Assembly (NCBI GenBank): GCA_025356435.1
Contig: JANXSY010000002.1
Location: 1 to 53,854 of the forward strand
Direction of reading: 5' to 3'
Length of the DNA stretch: 53,854 bases
From: Isosphaeraceae bacterium
GTDB taxonomy: Bacteria; Planctomycetota; Planctomycetia; Isosphaerales; Isosphaeraceae
The notes under the pieces were generated by a model. That model saw only the letters and a program-made list of their open reading frames with translations, ran no database searches and was not told the origin of the DNA. The translations under genes and the position numbers were made by a program. Of the stretch, positions 10,664 to 20,416 are shown in pieces. Each line of letters opens with the position of its first letter. The stretch's first letter is position 1.

Positions 10664-13522
10664 TTAACTGTCAGTCGCCGTTTCTTTCGACCTCAATCTC
10701 AAGCCAACGGGAAGGCTATCACCGAGGGCCTGGCCCTGCTGGCTCGCTGCGAGTTCGGTATATTCCCGGACTGACTGGACCGTTGAGTCTTCGGCACCGA
10801 GGACGATGAGCCGGTCAATGACTTGCTGACGCAAGTCTTCGTCAAGGTCTCGCGCACGATCGCCGGCGACTCGTCCTAGCTGCCCCAACGCGAAAATCGC
10901 GTCGGTCGTCTCGCGGCCGGGGGCGAAGTTCTTCCCCAGAACCGAGCGGGTCCAGCCTTCCGCCTTGTCCTTGGCGACAACAGTGTTCGCTGGACCGTAA
11001 AGCGGCAAGCGGGCACCGACTCGTCCCAGACACCAGAGGACGTGACTGCCGATTGTGGCTCGTCCCACCTCCTTGATCAGTGCGTCACCAATCGACTCTT
11101 TGACCGGCCCAGCCAGTCGCTCGAGTGAGGCGGCGCACCGCCAGATCTCGGCTATCTCGTGCGGCTCGGGCTTGGGCCGGCTGCTTTTCTTCGACGTGCC
11201 CGCCTTGGCGGGGAAGAGGAAAGGAGTAAGTCGCCTGTAGATCTCTTCATGGTGGGTCTTGTTTAGGCCAGCGGCGACACGTCGCCAGAGAATCCACCAC
11301 TCGGCCCAGCATTGCAGATCTTTGACGTTCTTCACGCCCAGGTGAAAGCTTGGCCAGAGCGCCTTAATGCGGTTCTCGTCGAGCGGGAAGCCGACGCCCG
11401 GTCTGAGGAAGTAACCCGCGAGATTAAACCACCGTGACTCGTGCTGCGGAGATTTGTTCCGCGATTCGGCCACATCGCGGAGCGGCTCCCATAAGGCACG
11501 CAGCGCCGACGGGGGCCAGGAGTCGCGGGGAGCGTCGATTGCCTCTTCGAGTCGCCTCACGAGGCGAGCCGGCCCATCGACCTCTATGACCCCGGTCCCA
11601 GAGTAGGCTTGCCGGATTGCATGAATTCCGGCGTCGACCTCGGATTGTTCAATGACGACAGTCGATGAACCGTCATCGAGAATGGGAAGCGCCGGAGAAG
11701 AATGTCCGGGCACCTTCCTGAGTTGGATCTGGAGTCGCCAGCGGCGGTCATCGGTGCGGGAGAGGCACCATACTTCGATCGTGCCGATCTCTGTCACCTT
11801 CGCCGCGAGCCTCACCACGACACGCTCGGCCTTTGCCTTGCGGCCGACCCGGATGTGGGTCTGCAAGGGCGGGAGGTCGAGGATAGTGTCAGGGTCCGAG
11901 TTCACCAGGTCGCCGGGCTTGTCGTTCGGCCGGATCGACGAACTGGCCAGCGGAAAGGAAACCGGTTGATCTGTCAGGAGGTCGAAGTCATGCTGCTCGA
12001 TGGCAAACTCGTCGCCCTCCTGGGCGTCGCGTGGGACGACGCACAGCCAAGGGCGACTCGACGAGGCGGTGTCGAGGCCGACGTACTGAGACCTTGCCGT
12101 ACCGCCGCCAATCCGAATCCCGCCTCCCCTGCGGACCACCCCGTAATAGGCCGCTCCGTGGGCTACCGCGAGGTCGAGCGAGGCATTGCTTAAGACGCGC
12201 GGGCGGTAAGCCGGGCCTTCTTCGCCCTCGAACCAGGATGTCATGACTGCAACGACACGCTCGCGAATGATGTTCGGCGTGAGAGCCCCCCCGTTGAAGA
12301 GGATGGCGTCCGGCCTGGCGGGACGGTCATCGGGTGTGAGTCCCCCCTGCCCGACCGCCTCGGCTTTGTGTCGCCGCAGGAAGGCGGCAAGATGCTTGGG
12401 AATCGCAGGGTCGGCGACGAACGGCAGGCCAAACTCCTGGAGGCCGCTCTTTCCCATCCTGCCAGGATCTTCGTCCCGGCGTGTGATGGGGAAGAATCCT
12501 TCCATCACGATCTCGGCGACTTCCGACTTCGTCAGTTCGGATTGGATACTACCGCCGATAATCTTCGAGCCTCGACCCGCGATCGTGACGGGCCAGCGTT
12601 CTTGTGCGCCTTCGCCGAGCAACTTCTCCTTGGCCGTCCGGCAAGAGTAGCGGAGGGCCGACCACTGTTCGGTATCGAGGCGTGTGCCGCCGAGCTTCTT
12701 CTCGACGCGATGAGCCAGGGCGAGGTCGATGTTATCGCCACCGAGCATGAGATGGTCGCCAACGGCGACGCGACGGAACCCCGGCCCGGTCGGCGTCTCG
12801 ATGACCGTGATGAGGCTGAAGTCGCTCGTCCCGCCTCCGATGTCGCATACGAGAATCAGTTCGCCAGCGCGAACCTCACGTTGCCAGACGTCCTGATGCG
12901 AGACGATCCAGCAATAGAAGGCGGCCTGAGGTTCTTCGAGAAGAACAAGGTTTGGATAGCCGGCCTGTTTTGCGGCGAGGACGGTCAGCTCCCGCGCCGC
13001 TTCGTCGAACGACGCGGGGACGGTCAGCACGACTTCTTGCTTCTCAAACAAGCACTCAGGATTTTCGAGAGCGAAGGTCACGTCCCAAGCATCCCGGATA
13101 TGCCGTAAGTACTCGGCCGAGGCTTCGACTGGAGATACTCGCCTTGCCTCGCTCGGCGCTCCCCAGGGAAGGATATCGGCCTCCCGATCAACTCCTGGAT
13201 GGCAGAGCCAGCTTTTCGCAGAACTGACGAGATGCGCTGGAACCCTCGCCCCCTGGACCCGCGCGAACTCCCCGACGATCCGGTCGCTCCCCTCAGCCCA
13301 TGGCGTATCCCCCGCGCCCTGCGGCAACTCGTGGGCACCAGGAAGATAGAAGAACGACGGAAGCATCGGTCGGGGAGCGGTCTCGCCAGCCGCGACGAGT
13401 TGAGGGATCTCAAAGGTGCGAATATCGGCAGTTGGACGCTCGCGTCCCTTGGTATCGACGTAAGCGACGGCGCTGTTCGTCGTGCCGAGGTCGATGCCGA
13501 TGATATAACGAGAAAGTGCCAT
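10664..13522 (-). CDS. Hsp70-like protein with long non-canonical C-terminal half
   Basis: 952 aa from ATG 13522 (MALSRYIIGIDLGTTNSAV); DnaK is about 640 aa. The N-terminal ATPase half keeps the actin-fold signatures GIDLGTTNSAV (phosphate 1), LVCDIGGGTSDFSL (phosphate 2) and an adenosine-type VAHGAAYYG. The normal DnaK substrate-binding domain is not recognisable; instead there is a beta-rich segment (about 560-690) and then a large helical region with repeated Trp-rich stretches (SLERLAGPVKESIGDAL), resembling DUF3731-type Hsp70 homologues. It starts 35 nt after the leuS stop on the same strand, so read-through from leuS is likely. The client is unknown. Co-chaperone genes dnaJ and grpE are not next to it; a J-like protein lies at the right edge of the window. 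Confidence 0.85.
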   Translation of the reverse strand: MALSRYIIGIDLGTTNSAVAYVDTKGRERPTADIRTFEIPQLVAAGETAPRPMLPSFFYLPGAHELPQGAGDTPWAEGSDRIVGEFARVQGARVPAHLVSSAKSWLCHPGVDREADILPWGAPSEARRVSPVEASAEYLRHIRDAWDVTFALENPECLFEKQEVVLTVPASFDEAARELTVLAAKQAGYPNLVLLEEPQAAFYCWIVSHQDVWQREVRAGELILVCDIGGGTSDFSLITVIETPTGPGFRRVAVGDHLMLGGDNIDLALAHRVEKKLGGTRLDTEQWSALRYSCRTAKEKLLGEGAQERWPVTIAGRGSKIIGGSIQSELTKSEVAEIVMEGFFPITRRDEDPGRMGKSGLQEFGLPFVADPAIPKHLAAFLRRHKAEAVGQGGLTPDDRPARPDAILFNGGALTPNIIRERVVAVMTSWFEGEEGPAYRPRVLSNASLDLAVAHGAAYYGVVRRGGGIRIGGGTARSQYVGLDTASSSRPWLCVVPRDAQEGDEFAIEQHDFDLLTDQPVSFPLASSSIRPNDKPGDLVNSDPDTILDLPPLQTHIRVGRKAKAERVVVRLAAKVTEIGTIEVWCLSRTDDRRWRLQIQLRKVPGHSSPALPILDDGSSTVVIEQSEVDAGIHAIRQAYSGTGVIEVDGPARLVRRLEEAIDAPRDSWPPSALRALWEPLRDVAESRNKSPQHESRWFNLAGYFLRPGVGFPLDENRIKALWPSFHLGVKNVKDLQCWAEWWILWRRVAAGLNKTHHEEIYRRLTPFLFPAKAGTSKKSSRPKPEPHEIAEIWRCAASLERLAGPVKESIGDALIKEVGRATIGSHVLWCLGRVGARLPLYGPANTVVAKDKAEGWTRSVLGKNFAPGRETTDAIFALGQLGRVAGDRARDLDEDLRQQVIDRLIVLGAEDSTVQSVREYTELAASQQGQALGDSLPVGLRLRSKETATDS

Positions 13523-13557
13523 GAGCGGAAACACCCCGGTCAGAAAGCTGGCATCCC

Positions 13558-16350
13558 TTATCCGACGACGAAATTCACCAGCTTGCCTGGAACGACGATG
13601 ACCTTCTTGATCGTCTTTCCTTGCAGAAAGACGATGATCTTCTCATCCGACCTCGCCGCGGCTTCGAGCTCTTCCTGCCCGATCCCGTTGGGGACGACAA
13701 TCTTGCTCTTCACCTTCCCGTTTAACTGCACCGGGATTTCAATCTGTTCATCGACGAGCAAGGCTCGATCGTAATTCGGCCAAGGCTCATAGGCGAGCGT
13801 GTTCGAGCCGCCCAGAAGTTGCCAGAGTTCCTCGGCCAGATGGGGGGCCATCGGAGCGAGCAACAGCGAGAACGTCTTCATCGCCGAAAGCGGCCTGACG
13901 GCTTCGGAGGTGAAGAAATTCACGAACTCCATCAACTTGCTGATCGCCGTGTTGAATCGCATCGCTTCGAGGTCGTCAGTAACTCCGGCGATGGTCTTGG
14001 CGATGATCCTGATTTGCGCCGGGGAAGGCTCGACGTCTTTGATTCTGGGGTCGAGCTGGGTCTCTATCTCTTCAAAATCCACGATCATCCGCCAAGAACG
14101 CGCGAGGAATCGATAAACGCCTTCGACCCCCTTCATGCTCCACGGCTTGACCGCTTCGAGCGGACCCATGAACATCTCGTAAAGTCGAAGGCTGTCTGCG
14201 CCATACTCGTCGACGATCTGGTCCGGCGAGATCACATTTCCTCGACTCTTGGACATCTTGTGAGCACGGACGTCTACCGTGATTTCTGGGTCACTCGTCC
14301 AGTAAAATCGATCCCCTCGTTTTACAACGTCAGTCGGCTGTAATAGGACAGATTCAAACATCTCGGCGGTAGCACCCCGGGCCAATTTCGAGCCGAGCGG
14401 TTCAAGAGCCTCTTCGGCATTTACTTTTCGATCGTCGATTGCTCGAAACCCTGTGTATTCCGTCTCTCCAAGGATCATTCCCTGATTGAAGAGCCTTTGG
14501 AATGGCTCTGGGGTGCTGACGAGCCCTCGATCGAAAAGCACCTTATGCCAGAACCGGCTGTAGAGCAGATGCAAAACCGCGTGCTCGGCGCCGCCGACGT
14601 AAAGGTCAACGGGAAGCCAGTATTTCTCCAACTCCGGTGACCACGGCTGCTTATCGTTCTTCGGGTCGATGTACCGGAGGTAGTACCAGCAAGACCCCGC
14701 CCATTGCGGCATCGTGTTGGTCTCGCGGCGATATTGATCCGAATAGTGGACCCAATCCTTCGCCTTGCCGAGCGGCGGTTCGGGCTTGCCGGATGGGCGG
14801 AAATCATCGAGTTCGGGCAACAAGACGGGCAGTTCCGACTCGTCCACTGTGATGACCGAATCATCGTCGCCGAGCAAGATGGGGAACGGCTCACCCCAAT
14901 AGCGCTGCCGGCTGAAAAGCCAGTCGCGGAGCTTGGTGTTGACCGCCTTCTTGCCGAATCCACATCCTTCAAGCCAAACGATGATCGCAGCCTTGGCCTC
15001 GGTCGTCGGCATACCATCGAGGCAGAGCGGCGGTGAATTCTGACAAACAGACGGGATGTCGCCATTCCGCGAGTTGACGGCGACCCCTATTTCGGTCTCG
15101 GCTTTGTCGAGGGGGAAATCGGACTCCGACGTATTCTTGGCGACGACGCGAATGATCGGCAGATCAAAAGTCTTCGCAAATTCGAGGTCGCGATCGTCGT
15201 GACCGGGCACGGCCATGATCGCACCGGTTCCATATCCCATCAGCACGTAATCCGCGATCCAAACGGGGATCGGGCGGCCGTTGACGGGGTTTGTCGCATA
15301 ACTGCCCGTGAACACGCCGGTCTTCGTCTTTGCGAGATCGGTCCGATCCAGATCCGACTTCCGCGAGGCCGTTTCGCGGTAATCCCTCACCGCTATCCGG
15401 TGGTCCTCGGCCGTCAGTGAATCGACCAGAGGGTGCTCGGGCGCGAGGACCATGTATGTCGCGCCGAAGAGGGTGTCGGGACGGGTGGTGAAGACGCGGA
15501 TGGGGCTGACGCCCTCGACGGAGAAATCGACCTCGACCCCTTCGCTGCGGCCGATCCAGTTGCGTTGCATGTCTTTGATCGGGCGGGGCCAGTCAAGTCC
15601 TTCGACATCGTCGACCAAGCGGTCGGCATAGGCGGTGATCCGAAGCATCCATTGCTTGAGCGGCATCCGGACAACGGGGAAGTCGCCGACTTCGCTCTTT
15701 CCGTCTTTCACCTCTTCATTAGAGAGGACGGTTCCGAGACCTGGACACCAGTTAACTGGCACTTCGGCGCGATAGGCCAGTCGTCGCGAGTCGCGATAAA
15801 CACGGGCATCGCTCGTCCCGTCCGGGATCGGAAGTTCGGCGATGGGACGGCCTTTGCCCTTCCGGTGATGTTTGTGGCCATCGACCCACTCAAAATCTGG
15901 GTCGTACCAGGTATCGAAGAGCTGGAGGAAAATCCACTGCGTCCACTTGTAATAGCCGGGATCGGTCGTGTCGACCTCGCGATCCCAGTCATAGGAGAAA
16001 CCGAGTGACTTGATCTGGCGACGGAAATTATCCACGTTCGCCTTGGTCGTCACTTTAGGATGAACATTGTTCTTGATTGCGTACTGCTCGGCCGGAAGGC
16101 CGAAAGCGTCCCAGCCCATTGGATGTAGGACGTTATATCCACGCATCCTTTTGTAGCGACAAAGGATATCGGTTGCGGTGTAACCCTCGGGATGACCGAC
16201 GTGGAGTCCGGCCCCGCTCGGATAAGGGAACATGTCAAGGATATAGAGCTTCGGCTGATCGGGAACAAAGTCGCGCGTCTTGAATGTCTTCTGCTCTTCC
16301 CAGAATGCTTGCCACTTCGGTTCGATACGTTGAGGATGGTATGCGGGCAT
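13558..16350 (-). CDS. leuS: leucyl-tRNA synthetase
   Basis: 930 aa from ATG 16350 ([19 protein letters not shown], the typical LeuRS start); the frame runs on to 16407 but the extra residues overlap a terminator hairpin. Class I synthetase: the HIGH-like motif is in [20 protein letters not shown], and KMSKS is in [15 protein letters not shown]. The editing CP1 domain includes the Thr-rich [21 protein letters not shown] and the [15 protein letters not shown] loop, so post-transfer editing should be intact. C-terminal anticodon-binding and tail domains are complete. A transcription terminator hairpin 59 nt upstream of the start, on the same strand, suggests attenuation control. Downstream is the Hsp70-like gene. 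Confidence 0.97.
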   Translation of the reverse strand: MPAYHPQRIEPKWQAFWEEQKTFKTRDFVPDQPKLYILDMFPYPSGAGLHVGHPEGYTATDILCRYKRMRGYNVLHPMGWDAFGLPAEQYAIKNNVHPKVTTKANVDNFRRQIKSLGFSYDWDREVDTTDPGYYKWTQWIFLQLFDTWYDPDFEWVDGHKHHRKGKGRPIAELPIPDGTSDARVYRDSRRLAYRAEVPVNWCPGLGTVLSNEEVKDGKSEVGDFPVVRMPLKQWMLRITAYADRLVDDVEGLDWPRPIKDMQRNWIGRSEGVEVDFSVEGVSPIRVFTTRPDTLFGATYMVLAPEHPLVDSLTAEDHRIAVRDYRETASRKSDLDRTDLAKTKTGVFTGSYATNPVNGRPIPVWIADYVLMGYGTGAIMAVPGHDDRDLEFAKTFDLPIIRVVAKNTSESDFPLDKAETEIGVAVNSRNGDIPSVCQNSPPLCLDGMPTTEAKAAIIVWLEGCGFGKKAVNTKLRDWLFSRQRYWGEPFPILLGDDDSVITVDESELPVLLPELDDFRPSGKPEPPLGKAKDWVHYSDQYRRETNTMPQWAGSCWYYLRYIDPKNDKQPWSPELEKYWLPVDLYVGGAEHAVLHLLYSRFWHKVLFDRGLVSTPEPFQRLFNQGMILGETEYTGFRAIDDRKVNAEEALEPLGSKLARGATAEMFESVLLQPTDVVKRGDRFYWTSDPEITVDVRAHKMSKSRGNVISPDQIVDEYGADSLRLYEMFMGPLEAVKPWSMKGVEGVYRFLARSWRMIVDFEEIETQLDPRIKDVEPSPAQIRIIAKTIAGVTDDLEAMRFNTAISKLMEFVNFFTSEAVRPLSAMKTFSLLLAPMAPHLAEELWQLLGGSNTLAYEPWPNYDRALLVDEQIEIPVQLNGKVKSKIVVPNGIGQEELEAAARSDEKIIVFLQGKTIKKVIVVPGKLVNFVVG

Positions 16351-16408
16351 GGAAGAAAACTCCGAGGCAAGCCGGGCGAATTCCGTCGAGATCGGGAAGC
16401 CAGACAAG

Positions 16409-16437
16409 AAAAAACCCGCCAGGCTTGCGCGGGCGGG
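16409..16437 (-). terminator. rho-independent terminator in the leuS leader (candidate attenuator)
   Basis: Read on the minus strand: CCCGCC (16437-16432), an 11-nt loop, GGCGGG (16420-16415), then six Ts (16414-16409). It ends 59 nt before the leuS ATG on the same strand. No gene on the minus strand lies upstream for it to terminate, because the next gene (amidase) is divergent. Position therefore points to premature termination of leuS mRNA. No T-box consensus (AGGGTGGNACCGCG) was found, and no leucine-rich leader peptide was seen. Confidence 0.6.
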
Positions 16438-16761
16438 ATTGATGGAATTCTTGGTTCAGGATACCTGAAGGACGCTCCCTTCGCCAGGAGCGATCCGGCA
16501 TGTCAACCTGACAACCGATCGACGGCGATCTTTACAAGTTGGTCCCCGACGCGAATGAGCCTCAACTTGAGAAAAAAAGAAGAAATCACTCCGTTTTTCG
16601 ATCACTCGTCCAAACAGCGTGTAGACTTGAGTCGAATCCGCTGATTTCTCCAGGATCGCGTCAGGCGATCGTGGCATCGCGGTTGCATTTGTTGAGTATC
16701 GTCGCGTTCAGGGCGACGACTGAAGACCAAGCCCCGATCATTTTGAGCGAGGAGTGATGTC
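16438..16761. other. divergent intergenic region with leuS leader and amidase promoter
   Basis: About 320 nt between leuS (minus) and the amidase (plus). Apart from the terminator next to it, it contains two possible minus-strand hairpins near 16460-16500 (GCTCC/GGAGC and CAGG/CCTG) that could form the upper part of a leuS leader, and a minus-strand T-rich run (about 16570-16580). Short open frames here show no protein character. The amidase ribosome site GAGGAG lies at its right end. Confidence 0.4.
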
Positions 16762-17742
16762 ATGGCTATCTTGCGCATGGCCCAGGACCGTCTGCGTCTC
16801 TACCGTATGGTCACCATTTGTCTTTCCGTCACGTTGCTCATCAATGGCGTGGGATGCAGCCACCGTCGTTCCTCGATGCGACCCGTGTATGGAGCGCCGG
16901 GACTACCAGTTTCGCGTGGGGCTAGTAGTGTCATCACCAATGAGCCGATCCCCTCAATGTCGCCATCGCGGATCGATCAGGTCGAGATCGATTCCGAGTT
17001 GTTGCCGGTCAACCCCTCGAAGGATCGCGACATAAATGTTCGGCCGTCCCGGAATACGACGCCCCCCGCAGCTGACGCGATTGGCGAGCCCGACCTTCGG
17101 ATTCCCGGCAGTCCCAGTTCAGAACGGGTACCGAAGGCCAATATTAAAGGTCCCGAATTGAACGCACCGAGCGCCTCGCGAAACCGCGGTCTTCGGACGA
17201 TTGCCAAAACACGTCAAACTTCGCTCAAGGAAAAGGTTCGCCCCTTCGTGAACGACGCAGAAGACCTGTTCCAGCCGCCCAAGGCCGACCGTTCGTGGAA
17301 ATATGTCGTCGTCCACCACAGCGCCAATGCTCAAGGCAGCTACGATCAGATTGATCGCGAGCATCGCAAGATTCAGGGTTGGGACGGATGCGGTTATCAC
17401 TTCGTGATCGGCAACGGCAGCGACAGCCCGGATGGCCAGATCGAGGTCGCCCGGCGGTGGGCCAATCAGAAACACGGGCTGCACTGCCGTAATGGCAAGA
17501 ATCCGGACGTGAACGAATACGGCATCGGGATTTGTCTTATTGGCAACCTCGACGAATCGCCGCCCACGCCCAAGCAGATCGCCGCAGCCCGAGCCTTGGT
17601 GGCTTATCTCGCCGACCGCTACGAGATTCCCGCCGACGCGGTTGGCACTCATGCCGAACTCGCCGGTAGCCCGACCGCCTGTCCCGGCAAACATTTCCCC
17701 GAGGAACAGATCTTCGGCTCGAAACACCTTGCCTCAAAATAA
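16762..17742 (+). CDS. exported N-acetylmuramoyl-L-alanine amidase (Amidase_2/PGRP fold)
   Basis: 326 aa. GAGGAG ends 7 nt before the ATG. The N-terminus is a basic stretch, a hydrophobic helix (MVTICLSVTLLING) and VGC, a weak lipobox, so the protein is either secreted or a lipoprotein. A Pro/Arg-rich linker (about 40-165) leads to an Amidase_2 domain (about 175-320) with the zinc ligands expected of the family: VVHHSA, GTHAELAG and TACPGKHFP (His, His, Cys). It should cut the bond between muramic acid and the stem peptide, for wall turnover or recycling. A terminator follows at 17770. Confidence 0.88.
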   Translation: MAILRMAQDRLRLYRMVTICLSVTLLINGVGCSHRRSSMRPVYGAPGLPVSRGASSVITNEPIPSMSPSRIDQVEIDSELLPVNPSKDRDINVRPSRNTTPPAADAIGEPDLRIPGSPSSERVPKANIKGPELNAPSASRNRGLRTIAKTRQTSLKEKVRPFVNDAEDLFQPPKADRSWKYVVVHHSANAQGSYDQIDREHRKIQGWDGCGYHFVIGNGSDSPDGQIEVARRWANQKHGLHCRNGKNPDVNEYGIGICLIGNLDESPPTPKQIAAARALVAYLADRYEIPADAVGTHAELAGSPTACPGKHFPEEQIFGSKHLASK

Positions 17743-17769
17743 GACATACTCGATGCACGCAGACTGACA

Positions 17770-17795
17770 GGCCCCGAGGCATTGGGGCCTTTTTT
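17770..17795 (+). terminator. rho-independent terminator after the amidase gene
   Basis: GGCCCC (17770-17775), 8-nt loop, GGGGCC (17784-17789) and six Ts. It lies 28 nt after the amidase stop, and its T tract overlaps the stop codon of the convergent globin gene. Confidence 0.8.
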
Positions 17796-18831
17796 ATTTC
17801 GAAGAGACGAGATCTGCCTCGTATTCCCTCAAAAACTCGAGAAGCTGTCTCGTCTCGTTGGGACCGATCTTATGGGCGAAGGCCACGTCGTCGAAATCTT
17901 CAAGGATCGCCTTGAACTGGGCCGAAGTGATCGCCATCCCGGCATGGACTGCCTTCAACGAACGACTTCGATAGGTCAGCGGCCCGCCTGTCTTGCTGCT
18001 GAGGAATTCGAGTATGTGCAACTCAACCCTTAGCAACGAGGCGTCGTCAACGAAAAACTTGCCACCGCGATCGAAGCCGACGCGAGGGTCGTTGGTGGCC
18101 TTGAAGATCCAGTCATGGACGACCAGCTTCATGACTTCTATGCCCCCCGTCCGATTCCAGAGAGTCGAATCGATCGGGACAGTCGAGGTGACTCCTGGTC
18201 CGGTTGTCGTGTCAGCAGCCGGCTTCGAAATTGGGGATTGAACCTCGTCGTTGACCGGGGACGTGGCAACCGACACGGACGCTGGCTTGTTCATCGATGC
18301 GATCGCGAGCGATGCCGCCTTTACCTCAGCCGGGCTTGGCTTTGGCTCCAGCTTCAGAACGACCGCGATTGGATCAATCGGCATCACCAATTTGGCTTGC
18401 GGATTAGAACCAGGTTTGATTTCGAGCGGAGCGATGACCGCAACGGTGGGTGGTATCGACAGCTTGACGGGACGTTTGCGCGACACTTCCAGCAGTTTAT
18501 CGAGACCTTTTCGAAGTTCGAGAGCCTTCTCTGCGGGGCTTCCCAACCGTTCCGAAGCTGCGAGAGCGGTATCAATCGGGGACTTCAAGTCGGGATGATC
18601 TTTGAGGAAGGGGGAGAGACTGATCAGCGATCCCTGGAATAATCGATAGCAACCCGAAGTGTCACCCTGGTTATACATCAGGACGCCCTCGTTGATGATC
18701 TGGAAAGTCGCCTTCTCCAACGGAACGGCCAGTTCGATCGACCAGGACGGCTCGTCGGCCTGAGACCGATCCGGATTGAGCAAGGCCATACCAATGAGAA
18801 AAAAAATCGAACCGGCCATGTTCCGCGTCAT
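17794..18831 (-). CDS. exported protein with C-terminal group I truncated haemoglobin domain
   Basis: 345 aa from ATG 18831, which overlaps the Nudix stop as ATGA, so translation is probably coupled. The N-terminus (MAGSIFFLIGMALLNP, ending near SQADEP) is a signal peptide. Residues about 25-105 form a helical region of unknown type, followed by a Pro/Ala/Ser-rich linker. The last 125 residues match group I truncated haemoglobins: LWNRTGGIEVM, NDPRVG, LEFLSSKTGGP and the proximal-His segment KAVHAGMAIT. The B10 position, usually Tyr, appears to be Ile (HDWIFKAT), which would change ligand binding. Usual trHb proteins are about 120 aa and cytoplasmic, so export and the N-terminal extension are unusual. 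Role (oxygen, NO or redox sensing) is open. Confidence 0.8.
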   Translation of the reverse strand: MTRNMAGSIFFLIGMALLNPDRSQADEPSWSIELAVPLEKATFQIINEGVLMYNQGDTSGCYRLFQGSLISLSPFLKDHPDLKSPIDTALAASERLGSPAEKALELRKGLDKLLEVSRKRPVKLSIPPTVAVIAPLEIKPGSNPQAKLVMPIDPIAVVLKLEPKPSPAEVKAASLAIASMNKPASVSVATSPVNDEVQSPISKPAADTTTGPGVTSTVPIDSTLWNRTGGIEVMKLVVHDWIFKATNDPRVGFDRGGKFFVDDASLLRVELHILEFLSSKTGGPLTYRSRSLKAVHAGMAITSAQFKAILEDFDDVAFAHKIGPNETRQLLEFLREYEADLVSSK

Positions 18832-19424
18832 GATTCGGCACCCCCAGGCGGATAGACAGTCGACAGCGGTTGGTATCCGCGGCGTAGGGCTTCGTGGAGC
18901 AGAGCGATCATGGTCATCGAATCGGTGATTTCGCCCCGGGCCATCATGGCCCATACTTCCTCCCAGGCCAGCTTCCGGACCTCGAGCCTCTCAGTGCCTT
19001 CCGGCTGGCTCGGTCCTTCCGTCAACTCGGTCGCTCGAAAGATCGACGCGACTTCGTCGCTCACGGAATTTGAGAGGTGAGAGACGGCCAGGAGTTCGAG
19101 TCGCCCGGCGACCAGGCCGGTCTCCTCTCGAAGTTCGCGTCTCGCCGTTTGGTCGATCGGTTCGCCTTCGAGGCCTCCTCCCTCGGGTATTTCCCAGGAG
19201 TAGGCGTTGAGGGGATATCGATGCTGACCGATCATCCAGATCCGACCCTGATCGTCGACGGGCAAGACACCCACCGCGCGGTTCTTGAAGTGCACGACTC
19301 CGTAGATCCCCGGTAGACCGTCCGGGCGGAGGATCTGATCCTCGCGGACGGTGATCCAGGGATTGTCGTAAACCTCCCGCGTGGCCAAGGTCGTCCAGGG
19401 GTTAGTAGAATCAAGGTCGGACAC
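18828..19424 (-). CDS. Nudix hydrolase, ADP-ribose pyrophosphatase-like
   Basis: 198 aa. A Nudix box is visible (GGLEGEPIDQTARRELREET, about 81-100), with the REL-REE-TGL core. The surrounding N-terminal beta strand pattern and the GVLPVDDQGRIWMIGQHRYP segment match the ADP-ribose/NudF branch, which hydrolyses ADP-ribose or related sugar nucleotides to AMP. It starts 6 nt after the sucD stop and overlaps the globin gene by four bases, so the three genes probably share a transcript. Substrate is inferred from the family only. Confidence 0.85.
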   Translation of the reverse strand: MSDLDSTNPWTTLATREVYDNPWITVREDQILRPDGLPGIYGVVHFKNRAVGVLPVDDQGRIWMIGQHRYPLNAYSWEIPEGGGLEGEPIDQTARRELREETGLVAGRLELLAVSHLSNSVSDEVASIFRATELTEGPSQPEGTERLEVRKLAWEEVWAMMARGEITDSMTMIALLHEALRRGYQPLSTVYPPGGAES

Positions 19425-19430
19425 GGCGAC

Positions 19431-20312
19431 TCAACCCTTAAGTGCGGCCTGAAGTGTCGTCCCCATATCGGCCGGGCTCTTGGCGATCCTGATGCCTGCC
19501 GCTTCGAGCGCCGCGATCTTGTCGGATGCTTTTCCTGTGCCCCCCGAGATGATCGCTCCCGCGTGCCCCATGCGTTTGCCTGGAGGGGCAGTCTGGCCCG
19601 CGATGAACGCCGCCATCGGCTTCGTGAACTTGCCCGACGCCTTCAACTCGGCGGCCTGTTCTTCAGCATTGCCGCCGATCTCGCCCATCATCAACACCGC
19701 GTCGGTGTCGGGATCGGCCTCAAACATCATGAGCACATCGACAAAGCTTGTCCCGTTCACCGGGTCGCCACCAATCCCGACGCATGTGCTCTGGCCTATT
19801 CCGAGATTCGTGAGCTGCCAGACCCCCTCGTAGGTGAGTGTTCCCGACCGGCTCACCAATCCCACACGGCCCGGCTTGTGAATATAACCCGGCATGATCC
19901 CGATCTTGCAGGCACCCGGAGTAATCACCCCCGGGCAATTCGGGCCGATCAGTCGAGCCTTGGGATGATGGGCCTTCAAATAAGCCACCGCCCTTGCCAT
20001 GTCGAGGACAGGGATTCCCTCGGTGATTGCGACGATCAGGCTGATCCCCGCGTCGGCCGCTTCGAGAATGGCGTCGGCCGCGAAGGGGGGCGGGACGAAG
20101 ATCATCGTCGCATTCGCACCGACTTTTTCGACCGCCTCGTGACATGTGTCGAAAACGGGCACGCCCAGGGTCGACTTGCCGCCACGTCCGGGAGTCACCC
20201 CACCGACGAGGTTTGTGCCGTAGTCTCGGCAGTTTTCGGAGTGAAAGGCCCCCGCCTTGCCGGTGATGCCCTGGCAGATCAGCCGCGTATTCTTATCGAC
20301 GAGGATACTCAT
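19431..20312 (-). CDS. sucD: succinyl-CoA synthetase alpha subunit
   Basis: 293 aa, full length. Landmarks: [20 protein letters not shown] with the CoA-binding region, [12 protein letters not shown], and the catalytic phospho-His segment ending [15 protein letters not shown] near residue 250. With SucC it makes succinate, CoA and ATP (or GTP) from succinyl-CoA in the TCA cycle. It is separated from sucC by a nucleotidyltransferase-like gene, which is unusual since sucC and sucD normally adjoin. The Nudix gene follows 6 nt downstream. Confidence 0.97.
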   Translation of the reverse strand: MSILVDKNTRLICQGITGKAGAFHSENCRDYGTNLVGGVTPGRGGKSTLGVPVFDTCHEAVEKVGANATMIFVPPPFAADAILEAADAGISLIVAITEGIPVLDMARAVAYLKAHHPKARLIGPNCPGVITPGACKIGIMPGYIHKPGRVGLVSRSGTLTYEGVWQLTNLGIGQSTCVGIGGDPVNGTSFVDVLMMFEADPDTDAVLMMGEIGGNAEEQAAELKASGKFTKPMAAFIAGQTAPPGKRMGHAGAIISGGTGKASDKIAALEAAGIRIAKSPADMGTTLQAALKG

Positions 20313-20416
20313 GGGGAAATCATCCGGCGAGGGTGAATGCGAGGGGCAACCCTCGGATTTTTCCAGAAAGTAGATAGGGCTGTCGTGTGGTTTTGAAGCC
20401 GTGCGACGGTCACGAG

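Noticed and set aside
11702-13108. Long plus-strand open frames opposite the Hsp70-like gene
   Set aside because: They follow the codon-phase shadow of the Hsp70 frame and have no domain.
16441-16700. T-box riboswitch or leucine leader peptide before leuS
   Set aside because: No AGGGTGGNACCGCG element and no Leu-codon run were found; only the terminator is kept.
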